Origin: Protula sp. h YS-2021
Taxonomy: Eukaryota > Annelida > Polychaeta > Sabellida > Serpulidae
DNA length: 64,000 bases
Assembly: GCA_949752745.1 (NCBI GenBank)
Contig: OX457026.1
Location: forward strand, 71,117,091-71,181,090
Direction of reading: 5' to 3'
Part shown: in pieces, positions 1 to 12,798 of the stretch
Position numbering within the stretch: position 1 is the first letter of the stretch
How the letters are laid out: every line of letters begins with the position of its first letter
The notes under the pieces: model-generated
What the model was told of the DNA's origin: nothing
Database searches by the model: none
The model's input: the letters and a program-made list of their open reading frames with translations, nothing else
Program-made: the position numbers and the translations under genes

Positions 1-183
1 TTCACATAAGGCTCAGTAACTATTTCGGTAGAACTGGCGTTATAACCGCGGTGTTCTGACAGATTAGGTATACAAACGCTGATGTTAAGACGCTGGCAGT
101 GGGGGCTAAATTCAGCATCGGAATTATCCTACTTCTCTTTATCTCTAAGTTCCTGCTGCCTCATCGCTTTACCTAAATTCCTC
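1..183 (-). pseudogene. relic paralogue of the exon at 59914-60291
   Basis: Minus-strand sequence resembles the 60 kb exon (CQRLNISVC against CKRLNINVC; GYNASS against GYNGSS; EPYV against RPYV) but has an in-frame TAG at 131-129 and internal deletions. Cut by the window edge. Confidence 0.55.
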
Positions 184-1503
184 CGTCAATTTTGACCTGT
201 GCGATTTCTGGATTTTATCACTTCCAGGTGTCTCAATCTTGCTGTCAGTGGCTCCAGATTTTTGTTTATCACAGCCTTTCCTCTTATAAACTATTTTTCT
301 GATTTCTCCCTGACTGCCCAAGCAACATCATGCTCATTGGTCAGATTTTGTGCACCCGCAGCAGTGTTTTCTCTCTACGACTCACTCTTGATGCTAGCAG
401 CGTCTGGCCTTTCTGACTTGCTTTTGACTATCCGTGCATTTTCTGGTCTCTCTAGCTTGGTATTGGCTATTTCTGCAGTATACAGCTTGGTTGAGTTACC
501 AATAACTATCTTGGCGTCTATATTAGTCTCTGACAATCCATTTGCGAAAGTAGCAGTGTGAAGCCTACTGACTGAAGCTTGTTGTTCTTGGGTGACATCA
601 TTGTTCCGTGGGATTTCTGGAGAGCGCCTCTTTGTCCTAGACATTCTTTTAGTTCCCGTCTTTGTCTCTCTAAATTGTGTTTTATATCACGACTTTCTTG
701 TTTCTTGTGCAATCAATTTTCATTCAGCTCCATTCTGTCCCGTTGTTGACTTTTTGTTGACTTTTTGTTGGTGAGAGATCTGTCGCTATCCTTTGTGATA
801 TGAAAAGACTGCTGCGTCAACTGCTGTTGTGACGTCATTGTCCAATATTCCGCTAATGAATTGTGCTTGGAAACTTGAGGTGGTGAATACGTGGCTTTTG
901 CAGGTGCTGCTGCAAAACGTTACTTCATCTTTCTTTGCTGTAGATAACGCTTTGCAAGATGAGCTTTGATCGCGTTTTCTTTTCTGTCAAAGTCACGTAA
1001 TCTCGTAGCGCTAATAACAGTGTTCTGCCTTGAGGACACTTGCATATTGGCATCTCATTGTGACTTGCTTTTCTCAACTTTACCTTTTGATTTTTCCATT
1101 TTCTTTGTATTATACTTCAAAATTTTGATTTACAGTACTGCTATTTAAAATCCCAGCGCTCTTCAAATCCCTATGGACTCCCTGATCTCTTGTTTTCGTC
1201 GGCGCTGCATTTTTTTACACTAAGGCGTCTTTATGACGCGATCTCGTTGCTGAAAGGTTGCGAATATCGGGTAAATAGTCCTTCGGCTCCGCAAGATGCA
1301 AGTAAATCTCTTCTTTACCCGTGTTGCGTTTCTATAATTTTGGTTAATCTCTTATGTCTTTGGAATACCCCCTGGTTCATTGGATGGCTGTGGGATTTGA
1401 ATAGTTTTGTTCTGGGTTTTCCCTGACTTTGCCGTTTTACATGATTCTTCCATAGGCTTTCGAATCTTCGCCGTTTCAAATATTTTCTAAAGAGCTATCC
1501 CTT

Positions 1504-1776
1504 TAGCACTCTCCACCATTGACATTCTGTCACGGGAAAACTCTCCACTTTTTGCAATTCCACGACCTGAATACTCTCTACGGCACAGAGACCGATGTCC
1601 TTTACAAGCCCGTCATACAGATTGCTTGTCTTCAATTTAGGTTTCTTCTTCTGCCCGTCAATATCAGCCTTTCTATTTGTTTCCTCCTTGTTCTTGACCT
1701 CCTCTTTCTCCTCTTTTCCCTCTTCATTCTTTTTCTCTTTTTCTGCTTCGAGGCAACCCAGGATTGCTTTAAATTA
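1504..1776 (-). other. Lys/Glu-rich open segment, unrecognised
   Basis: Open minus-strand frame with a low-complexity stretch (EAEKEKKNEEGKEEKEE), then KPKLKTSNLYDGLVKDIG and QWWRVLKG before a stop. No ATG. Looks like an exon relic; no family recognised. Confidence 0.25.
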
Positions 1777-1795
1777 TTATTCATTTCTTATTTAC

Positions 1796-1983
1796 CCGCT
1801 TGACAGGAGGCGGTGCGCATATCTCTCCAAACTCGCTTTCCGGCTTGTCAGTTTCGAGGTCGCTGTCACGTCATACTCGTTACAACTGTCTGACTCTGCC
1901 TGCTGTGATTTGTTAGCACACGCTTGGCCGTCACTCCACAAATCGTTTTTTTCGCCTATGTTCACTTCCTCTGACAGTCTTTT
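1796..1983 (-). other. possible exon, unrecognised
   Basis: Acceptor gcttag and donor gtaaat enclose an open frame KRLSEEVNIGEKNDLWSDGQ... to ...RYAHRLLSSG. It lies next to the Lys/Glu-rich segment on the same strand and may belong to the same gene or pseudogene. Confidence 0.25.
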
Positions 1984-2286
1984 CTAAGCGATCAGGAACA
2001 CAATGCATCGATTGATGGTCATGACCAGCATGCCTCAATGGCTGGCTTTGGTCATCATACGCCAAATTTTGGTTGTAATTATCCACGCCTGATCTTTGAG
2101 CATCGTTAGCGGTCATTGACTGGTGTATGTTATTACCTAGTGTGCTTTCTGATTGTCTGTTCTACTCATCATTTGCTGATGAATAAATTTTATCATTGCA
2201 ACTTGGTTGAATGGCGTTTTGTGCACCAATGCAGTTGGGACGACTCCTAATAACCATACAAAACAATGGACCATTACTTAAATTTG

Positions 2287-2386
2287 TTAATATTGTTATT
2301 ATTATTATTAGTGGTAGCAGTAGTACTAGTACTAGTAGCAGCAGTAGTAGTAATAGTATCAGTAGTAATAGTAGTAGTAATGATTT
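2287..2386. repeat. (AGT/AGC)n imperfect trinucleotide repeat
   Basis: Imperfect TAG/AGT/AGC trinucleotide repeat of about 100 bases. Confidence 0.95.
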
Positions 2387-3449
2387 CAACTAACATTGTT
2401 TACTAAAACAAGTTCATGCAGAGTTCTCTATAATCGAAAGATAAATCAATTAGAAGCGAATTGTGTTTTCACTGGTTTGTTTCTTTATCTTAGTTACGCA
2501 TGGTATAAGGATAACCGCAAATAAATACATGGGCAATATAAAATTAAATAAAGATCACCAAACGTGCCTGTCGCATGACTTTGGCTTGCGCAGACCGAGG
2601 GCATTCGCAGTACCCTTCAGGGTGGACTTGATCAAAGATTTGTTCCGGGGTCTTCCGTTATCGACAGCCTAGGCGGTTCTCCCACTACTCTCTCCAGCTG
2701 GTGCCTCCTCATCGTTAACGCAGGCGGATTTGGAAGTTGCTCGGTTCTTTGGCTGGCGCAGGCCCAGGGCATTAGCTGTGCCCTTCGCCGCTGAGCGGAG
2801 CTTTGCTGCATACGGCGTGGTGCTGTGGGAGCGGTGCTTCGTTTGCTTGGCGCTATGCTATTGGATGGCGCTATCTTCGTCGATTGTCGCATCTGCAGTG
2901 CTAATAACACACGAAGCATTTGAAATCTTCATCATACTTCTGGTGCTCAAGAAAGTATTGGCCGACACCCACTATACTCGTTTCACTCTATCGGGTGACG
3001 CGCTACGAATGCTCACCGGCTTGGTTTTTTTTCTGCTGATTTACGGTTCATGGACACTAGATTGGCTGGATCAGTTGATCACTGAGCACTTACCTGGTAG
3101 TGATCTAGCTCGCATACTCACGGACTTTACTATGCCCCATGCACAAGAGTAGATGCCAGTCTTCCCGGACTCGGGCACATAGGACTGGCTTTCTTCCAGC
3201 CGGCTCCCTTTGAGTCTAAAACTAATCGCAGTAGAAGCATTAAAAAAGAAATTGCAAATGGCCAGCATACATCGGAACATGAACAAAAAACTTATTAATA
3301 AAATGTAGTGCCAGAGCATTTTATGCCCTGTTTGCTGCTGTTTAAATACTTTTTATGTCACAAGTAAGTGGTGTTAGGTGAGTACCTGTGTTTTCGCAGA
3401 CCCAGCTTGTTGGCAGTCTCCTTTACAAACGACTTGAGCAGATTGCTGT

Positions 3450-4070
3450 GCCTCTAACTTCTTCTGACATCACACGACGTGGCTTTTCCTCAATGGCTGA
3501 CTCACAATGAGGATCCACACTGCGGTGTCTACGCAAACATAAAAAAATCTGCGTGAGATCGCCCTATCTGAACAAATATACAAGTGTGGATAGTACTACA
3601 TATCCAGATACTGGCATACCACTTATCCATTAGAACTGGGCTGGATTGATTGTGTTTATCTGTTTTTGTTTGTTTGTTTTGTTTTTTGTCTTGTTTTATT
3701 GGCAGTTGAGAGTAGGGGCAAGTGCAATCATCTCTGGATCTAATAACTTATCATTAGCTCTTATGACAATGAACCCAATGCCATTTTCTTTAACTTTACC
3801 GATCTCCAATTACAGCTGATACACCTCAACACAGATAAAGCTTCAAAAATGTTCTATTGGGTGCAGTGATTTATTTTCTTCAACTCATCTATAAATAAGA
3901 TCGGTGAAATGTTAATATTTTCCAACAATGTCAAAGACGTTATCTAAGCCTCTCAGCTGCATCATCTAAATTTAGCGTTTTGAACCTAGAAGACAGGATT
4001 AACTTATACCCCATCTACCAAAATTATAGCAGGACGTGACTACTGTGGTACTGGTACACTGTAAGAGAAG
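3450..4070. other. no gene seen
   Basis: AT-rich sequence between copies of the exon-like unit. Nothing recognised. Confidence 0.4.
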
Positions 4071-4696
4071 TTACCTGACACTAACGGCGTTCACTGTGTC
4101 TTTGGTAGCAGAACGCACAAGGGAAACCGTCTTCGATCTGCGCCCCTTCTTGGCGTTTGTTTCCTCGTATTGTGACGTAGCACTAGAGAGCTAGCTTTTG
4201 CCAATAGCGAGCTGGATCACGCCACTATTAGGCTGTATATCGGCACTAGTAGGCCAGATGGCGCAATCAGTTAGCTGTTTTGCTGGGTTTTTTGGATGAG
4301 TGCCAGCGCCTGCCAATATGCCGGCCTTTCAATAGTGTGCTTTTGTACGCTTGCTGTATTAGAGCGAGGCTCAACACTGTGGCGTCTTTGGAAACAGAAA
4401 CAGAATCGATGTCACTATAGCCTCAAATTTCTAAACATTGCCCAAAGTCAAGGAAACACAGGGTGTTTATAATATTATAGCATAATGGTAATAATGGTAA
4501 CAATAATAGTAATAATGATGGTGGAGCAGATAGAATGATTTTGAGTTCATTTTCGGTCTTGACCTTTGACCTTTTCTGTCAAAATGTAACATAGTTTCTT
4601 TTGTGGTTTCCCCAAGTAAGTAAATCTGCGATCTATGGGCATTCGGTCTAGATGTTATTATTATTATTATTGCTCTTGTTGCTATGGCGTTTCAAA

Positions 4697-5650
4697 CGGG
4701 TCTAGGACAATACTCCCCAGTCAATATACCCCCTATCGGATGATACTCCTCCGACAATACCCCCCAGACCATACCCCCAGGACCATGCCCCCTGTGCCAA
4801 TACCCCCTACCATCATTTTTTCCAATTTTCATTTTTAAGATTTTCATTAACGAGGAACAAACTAATACAGTTTTGCGATCTGTAATTAAAATCTAAACCA
4901 TTTCGCCATTATGCTTTATTCAAAGGGGTATATTTGCAGTTCTGTGATCTGTAGTTAAAAGCTAAGCCATTTCGCTATGATCCAGTTGAAAGGGGTATAA
5001 TTGCAGTTTCACAACGCTCACAATTCATCTCATATGATCCATTGATAAAAGCTATTGTACATAAGAAATCCTCTTTGATCTAGATAAAAGGTTTATAAGT
5101 GCAATTTAATGCATACGTTCCATACTTGCAGTTATCAATTCGCGCCCCAAGAGTTCGCCGCCGTAATAGCTTGCCATCCAAATTTGTGTCGATTTTTGAG
5201 GTGCTCCGAAAGGAGCAGGATCGTAGTCGTTAACCGGATCCTGCGTGGACACCTCTTGCAGCCGCAGGGCCACCAAATCTCGCAAACCAGAGTACAAATT
5301 AGGAACATTGTTGGTGACTTCGCAAACCGCAACAGACTACCTTCGTGGAATAGCGCACAATATTCAGTTTTGAAAGATGTGGACTATGAACTTCCAGGTT
5401 TGACTGTGAATGAGACGCAGACTCGATCTATCGATGTAAAGATTAAACATAGTGTTGGAGAGAAATAAAATATGTCGCTGTACTTTTTCTTTTCATTTTG
5501 TTGTAACGTTGAAAATTGGAAATTTTTGGTCGGGAGTATTGGCACGGGGGGTATGGTCCTAGGGGGTATGGTCTGGGGCGGTATTGTCGGGGTGGGGGGG
5601 GGGGGAGAGTATCATCCAGGAGGAAGGTATTGTCCCGGGTATTGTCAAAC
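4697..5650. mobile_element. 0.95 kb word-TIR element (element 4)
   Basis: Inverted ends of about 125 bp built from repeated words such as GACCATACCCCC, GACAATACCCCCC and GATGATACTCC (4697-4830), mirrored at 5530-5650. The left tip is CGGGTCTAGGACAATACTCC. No transposase inside. Confidence 0.8.
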
Positions 5651-6205
5651 ATGAACTGATTTGACTGTGGCAAACAGGACTTTCGCTTTTAAAATCACCT
5701 CTTCATTTCTGAAATTTAATATAACTAAGTGTCTCTGGCTATTTCAGCTGTAAAATAAATTTTATATATTTTCTGAGGCCAAGGGCGTTCACTGTGCCTT
5801 GGGCAGCAGAACGCGCCAGAGAAACCGTCTTTGAGAAACCAACCTGAGTCAACTCAACCCAGTTTTTCATACCAACTCAACCCACCCTGAAAGTCAACTC
5901 AACCCACCTTGTTTTATTCTTTGATCAGTCAATTTATTATTAATTACTTCTATTTTGGAGGGAAATAAAAACAATGACGTTTATTTACAACCCAAATTTA
6001 TTTCTTGTAACGGCAATAGGCATCATATTTTACATACCAAGCTGTATCTAATCAATAATACTGCGAGCAGTTGCGTGATAATTCATAAATTTATTTACGT
6101 GTGTATCCTTTTAAAATAACTAACCAATCTTTTCACACATTATTAAATAAATATAGGCCACATACGGGAACTACATTACACTTAAGTTATTTGTCTGACT
6201 TGACA

Positions 6206-6275
6206 AAATGACAGTTTACATATCACGTTTAACACACCACAATGACAGTTTACATATCACGTTTTACACACCACA
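6206..6275 (+). repeat. 34-bp tandem duplication
   Basis: Two adjacent near-identical copies of a 34-bp segment beginning AATGACAGTTTACATATCAC and ending in cacaccac, at the 3' edge of the MULE pseudogene. Confidence 0.9.
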
Positions 6276-6800
6276 AACTGTTTCTAGTCTGGTCAAATTT
6301 ACAGTCAGGGCACGATACATTTGGGGCGTAAACCCTGCCCACGGCTTTCAACAACCTGGAAGCTGAACACGTTCCATTTTTTTTGTATTCTTCCCAATAC
6401 TGAGTTATCTTCGCAGAAACCACGCGGTATTTGTTACTCTGCGCACGCCGTAACTTCCCCTCTGAAGCCAGTTTCACCTTCATGCTTGTCACGCGTGCGT
6501 CGTGGTGGAGTATGGAGATCAGAATGTACAGGTTTTGACCGCTGTACCTGGCTCGAGCGTTGAGGCGGTAGTGCCACCCCTCTACGTCGTTATTTGTTTA
6601 CGTATGGTTCGGCCAAAAACCGACCAGTGGTCTTCAATGGTCCAAACTGATGAGATTACCCAGTTGTCTTCAACGTACTGGATAATCGCTCTCATATAGG
6701 CGTGTTCTTCTGCTTGCTCTTTAAGGTAGCGGAATGACGGCTCTATATGAGGAGAGGGAGAAACGGCAAAGCCAACAGCTTTCCGATTATTCTTCAACAC
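6250..6800 (-). pseudogene. C-terminal part of MULE transposase of element 1
   Basis: HIEPSFRYLKEQAEEH, WSVFGRTIR, then after a 2-base frame break DVEGWHYRLNARAR and KLRRAQSNKYRVV. The breaks fall in the CTC-rich stretch near 6750 and in the conserved RTNNDVEGWH motif near 6597. Stop at 6252-6250. Confidence 0.75.
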
Positions 6801-6968
6801 AGAACATGCATGAAAAAAAATTTTTTTCTGTTTTTTTTTTTTTTTTTTTTTTTTTGCTTTTTATTAAAATTTTTATTATTTTTTTTCTCTTGATTTGACA
6901 AAAGATAACATGAAATTGCGTACAAACAGTAAAAAATTTAACTGCTTTTCATGTTACACCTTAAAAAA

Positions 6969-7793
<825 letters not shown>

Positions 7794-7890
7794 CTGAAAA
7801 GACATATCTTTTTATTATTATTATTAAGAATAATATCTACCTTCACAAATTTTTAGTTAGGGTCTTTGGGCTTTGCAGATAGTATACAAT

Positions 7891-7992
7891 CATTATTATT
7901 ATTATTATTATTATTCAATTATTATTATTACACAGTTGTTATTATTATTATTATTATTATTACTATTTTTTTTTTTTTTTACTTTTATTATT
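7891..7992. repeat. (TTA)n microsatellite
   Basis: TTA/ATT-rich repeat with a poly-T end in another intron of the MULE pseudogene. Confidence 0.95.
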
Positions 7993-8272
7993 ACCTCAAA
8001 ATTCAGGTCGTTCGGGTGTTTTGGGCGACCCTCTTCTCTGGCCGGGTTAGCAATTCTCCGCAAGTTCTCTGGATTCGGAATAGATGACACTTCTTCTCGG
8101 CTAAGCAACGCTTCTACTATTGCGTTTTCTGACCGAAACAAGCTTTTTCTTGTATCGTCTTTTATCTGAAATCCGACAACAAGTAAGAGTCAGAACACTT
8201 CAATGTTCATTTGAAGGGAATATAATTACATCTGTATCAACTTAAGTGATAGGTCAAAAACAAAACTGTTAC

Positions 8273-8831
8273 CTCTGCGGTTACTTGTGCCTTGAACTTG
8301 ACACGTGGGTCACACGGATGGCAGTGTTCAGGTTCGTTGGGTTGAATCAAAGTACCACGCTGCATCACGGCTGCTTTGCACATCAGTTTTCGATTGCTTA
8401 CCGAGCATCGCCAGTACGTGTCTGTGGGTCCGGCTCTCTGACATATAACAAGAGTCAAGTTTTCCCTTTTGCAGAGTTTCAATTTCTTAACATAGTGCTT
8501 TAAATAATTGTATTAAACATTGAGTTGCCATATTCGAAAACGAATTACCGAACTCTTTTTAATTTTTATCTTTTACTTAAGGTTAAGGTGGTTTTCCATG
8601 GAAAACGTGTAGTGTTGTACACACCACAATTGTGACTGAATGAGAGAGTACATACTGTTTACCAATTTTTGCTGGTTCATTCGTTTAATTAATACCTTCT
8701 CAACATAAGAGTAGCCCTGGTTGTCCAGGAGCTTTGGCTTGCCTCGCTGCGAGCCCTTTTTCAACATTGTGGTACATTATGCGCTCCTCTACGAGGGGGT
8801 TTCGTTTAAGAGCAAGACGTCAGTAATTGAT
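8273..8831 (-). pseudogene. FLYWCH zinc-finger exons of element 1
   Basis: Two exons. 8696-8831 carries RGKPKLLDNQGYSYVEK, and 8273-8437 carries RAGPTDTYWRCSVSNRKLMC plus HCHPCDP. Together they give the FLYWCH pattern: Y, W-R-C, C and a distal H-x-H-like pair. The first exon has frame breaks around NVEK/KGSQ. Confidence 0.75.
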
Positions 8832-9219
8832 CTGAAACATGATAAAATATAGTTCACATAAATCACTTTATTCTTAACGGTTACCTTAAAAAAGCGTCAC
8901 GTTCATAAAAAGCCGAAACAATAATCCAGATTTTGTTAATAACAGTTAACATTCATAATTTTTCAGTTTTTTTACCCTTCTTCCATGGGCGACTCCTGGA
9001 TTGGTGCCTCTGTTATCTTGAATGACGAGCACTCCTCTCGGCTTTCTTCTTCCACGAAACTTACTAAAAAATTGGCGCTGCGTTCTACTGAAAGGCGAGT
9101 GCTTTCAGCCCTTGGAATATCAGCGTCTTCTGAAAAAAAACAGAATAGGTATAGATGGTACTCAGGACAGATTTTAAAACATTCATATTTTTATTGCTGC
9201 ATATTGTCACTGAAGTTAC

Positions 9220-9966
9220 TTTCTTTTGCGAAAAACCTCTCCAAGAACTGGGATTTTGTATAGTGGTACAAAATCCTGCTATAAGATGTGCCCTAATGAA
9301 ATCTGCGGGTCTCTGTTGCCGTGTTACGTGCTCCATGTTCGTTCCATTACTGTTGGTCGAATAGATTTTAAGGGAAATGCCAAACATTTCACACAAGCCC
9401 TCTATTGACCGGGGGTCTTTGCATTCGCTGTGAGGAGTGGCAAGATCCCCTAAAAACCCATCATCCAGAGTTTCTAACAGGAACGAGTTGCAGTCCTGCA
9501 ATAAACCATTTAATAAACGAAATTCAAAGCAACATTTCTGCTCTAGTTCTTATCTACTCTGGAAAACCAGAGTAATCAAAGATTCAAAAATATGTTGTGT
9601 GTAAATTGAACAATATTCAACAATATTCCATAAAAATTCCATAACAAATTGAATAATTTAAAATTTGACGCAAAAAGTGTGATTATTTGCATAAAAACCA
9701 TGAAATGGGCAGGATTTCGGTGTAGTCCTGGTTACAGTGATTAAAATTAATGAACAATTAATAAAAAATCTTACTCTATTAGTGAAGAAACGCACTGGGT
9801 CCATGCGCAACTCGGAAACGGCAGGGCAGCCTGGGATTAGCGCAGTAACAGACGCGAAAAGGCAGTCACCATTATACGGGAGACTCGGGAGCATCTCTAA
9901 GCCGCACGATCGGATAGCAGATTCAAGAGCTACGACACTGTTTATGATTGGCGGTTCGAACAGATT
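9220..9966 (-). pseudogene. OTU-like cysteine protease exons of element 1
   Basis: Exon 9775-9966 encodes LPSLPYNGDCLFASVTALIP, which resembles the D-x-C-L-F catalytic-cysteine motif of OTU proteases, followed by an SELRMDPVRFF segment like the OTU ELR helix. Exon 9220-9495 continues it (RSIEGLCEMFGISLKIY resembles the later OTU strand). The assignment is tentative; no catalytic His was securely placed. Confidence 0.5.
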
Positions 9967-9975
9967 CTGAAACAC

Positions 9976-11471
9976 AATAATAAGTAAATACTAAAATAGT
10001 AACAACAGCAGTAAACTTTCTTATTTATATTGTTAATCATGGGCGGTTTAGACAACTGAAGAATTTATTAATTTAGTTTATTACTTAGTTCACTTCTGTT
10101 TTTGAAATACTTAAATACCTGCTATCAGAAGAGGTATATAAAGATCAGTGGCATTTTGAAGATAATTTGAGACATCATGCACAAGTAAATCTGTCATTGA
10201 ACATTCTGACTGAAGAATGCTGTTTACATGCAGTAGAAGTCCAGCTCTCGTTTTTCTTTAAAAAAACATGAGCACAATTTGGAACAGGACTCGTTAACAG
10301 CAGGTCCAGTAAAATAGATCTTTTAAAAATACATCACAAATGTTCAGGATTGTGGTGTGTTCCGTTGTTCTTTTTTTCTAACTTCCACCTTTACCCTTGT
10401 TTTCAAATAACTAAAATTAACCTTCACGAACAGGCACTTTCATTTATCTTTTTACTCACTTCCACCTTTATCCTTATTTTTGAAATAACAATAAATTTCT
10501 AAATTACGTCTTTTGGCATGGTGGTAGCCTCTTTGTTAGATTCCACTTCCACGTACTCTATGTTGCAATCCAGAACAATCTACACATTTTACGATCTGTT
10601 TCCGAGGCCTCCATTCCTCTTTGCATTCAATGCATTTATCAAACTACATTTCAATAATTCTGCAGCTAAAATCTATCCAGATGAAAAACACAAACTGTCC
10701 TCAAAACTCGCAAGTACAGTCAAAGTATCTATTCACTGTTATTGTCTTTCCGTTCTGTCCAGGGTTGGAGGTTTTGAATAGTGTCCAGTGAACTTTTATG
10801 GGGCTTTTTTATAACGAAATTTTCTTCGGGCACATCAAGTATAGCCAGTCAAAATAGCCTGTCAAAATTTATTCTGGCCAGTATATTCGGATTAATTATA
10901 ATTAAAACTAGAACCTTATTTCGCTAGCGAAATGTTAAACACTTGCCAAAAATTAAATGCAAAAATACTTCCTTCAATGGGTTATTTCTTGAATGATATA
11001 TTGCAAACAACATAGCTTGAATACGTCTTATAAGCCGAGTAGTGTTTGGTTTTTGTTGGCTTAAGGTTTTATTGACTGGGCAGGCATACGCCATGTTATC
11101 TATTTACGCAGTGAGAGCTCACACAAAGCTAAGCAACTGTGTTCTGTGATGTAGGTTAAATTCACTGCATTTACTTGCAAAAATACACTCTTTTTACATA
11201 GCGTTTTAACAAAAAAAAACGAAATCGAAGACGAAAATAAAAAGTGACATGCACACGTTCAGTTCAAGCTCTTCATAAGTCCCAAGTTCATGGTCAAGAA
11301 GAAGAAATCTCGAGAACACCCTCTCCGTCTCAGATAATTTATGTGATTGTAAAAAGACGATACATAAAAGAGCTGATCCCAATCAACTGAAATACTCCAT
11401 TAACCCAAATGCAATTCATTATGCCATTGATAACTCCAGCCCCCGATTGCCAAGTTCATACTCCATACAAT
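9976..11471. other. non-coding interior of element 1
   Basis: No convincing gene. Contains a segment (10559-10650) that recurs inverted in element 2 near 36401-36487. Confidence 0.5.
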
Positions 11472-11619
11472 AGTAATACTTCATTCTGAGTGCGTACGAT
11501 ATTGTTTTTTGCCTGAAGTCGTAGAGCCGTACGGACCGACCCCGAAGGGGAAGGTCCGTATACGCCCGTAGGCTGAAGGCCAAAAACAATATCGTGCGCA
11601 CTCAGAATGATGTATTACT
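11472..11619. repeat. 148-bp foldback (near-perfect palindrome)
   Basis: Left arm AGTAATACTTCATTCTGAGT and right arm its inverted match. The arms stay complementary through GTGCG-ACGATATTGTTTTT to a centre at CCCCGAAGGGG. Probably a tiny MITE inserted in element 1. Confidence 0.9.
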
Positions 11620-12798
11620 TTTATTATATGCCTACTTTTGCTATTTTTATTTTACCACGCACTATTTTTGCACTCAGTATGCTCAGATGGGGTGACGCGT
11701 ATTCGGTAATGCCGTCAGCGAGCATTGATATTTGACTCGGTTTTGCACTTAAGAAAATAAATATTAAGTATTTATTTGCTATATGTAATGATTATTTCTG
11801 ACGTAATACCCCCCCTCTATATCAATTATATCTTTATTAATTTCAAATCAATGCACACAAAATCATCCGAAGGACGTGTGTAAAATTACCAACAATTTAC
11901 CCTTTAAGATAAATATTTACCTTCAAAAATGCCTTCCTTTCTGTCATCAGTGATAGTACACTTTAATTTATGCGCCTGAAACTCATGTGGCTTAAGAAGT
12001 AACCTCACAAGCCCGACTCATAAACAAGTATTTTGTCCCTTTCGAACGTTCCTTCTTATTTTTGTCAGTTCAACGGAAGTAACTCATTTCAACTCAAATC
12101 GCAAAATAACAACGCAACAAATACACAAATGACGTAATTATATGGCATTTGTAATTATATCACGTTTCGTTTCAGGCTGCGCTTTAAATATCGTCACAGT
12201 AATAGCTCATGTATCGATTTTGAGGACGGTTGCAGTTCATTGTGACCCACTTTCTCTTCACTTTCAAGTCCGAAAACATGTGGTTTTTTTTTTTGTTTAC
12301 TGTTTACATCTGATCGCATTTTGAATATGCTTATAGGGGGAACCGTGCAATCTGGCCTATGAAAACTGCATGCTCGTTTTTTTTTCAATCATTTCTTTGT
12401 ACGCGGACCTCTAGGCATATAATAAAAACCTTTACAGCATAATTGCAAATCAATATCTGTGTCATCCTAAGGAAATATTTCGAATTATATGTTATCAAAA
12501 TCTCCCGTCTCAGATGTTTTCTGTGATTGTATATACATTACATGACAATACATCAAAGAGAAGCTCACACATTTGGTTAAGTTTCTTTCATCTGAAACCA
12601 GTAAGTCATCTCAGAAACTGATTATTAATTTTTTCATTAATATATTTTGTCCTTGGATTGATTTCATTTGGGTGGGTTGAGTTGACTTTCAGGATGGGTT
12701 GAGTTGGTAATAAGGGTGGGTTGAGTTGACCAAACATAGGTGGGTTGACTTGGCTAAAATAGGTTGAGTTGGTCGAGAGTTGACTTGACCAAACCCCG

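Larger units (their letters stand above)
2583..5818 (-). repeat. five copies of an exon-like unit (KGTANALGLR core)
   Basis: Minus-strand copies at 2583-2648, 2751-2798, 3391-3441, 4075-4119 and 5774-5818. Translated in one frame each they give KGTANALGLR, KGTANALGLR, KETANKLGLR, KDTVNAVSVR and QGTVNALGLR, usually after a Ser/Arg-rich lead (RSA, KST, KSF). The third copy has an upstream in-frame TAG; the fourth ends at a possible donor (gtaact). Protein-frame similarity suggests coding origin. Family unknown. Confidence 0.6.
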
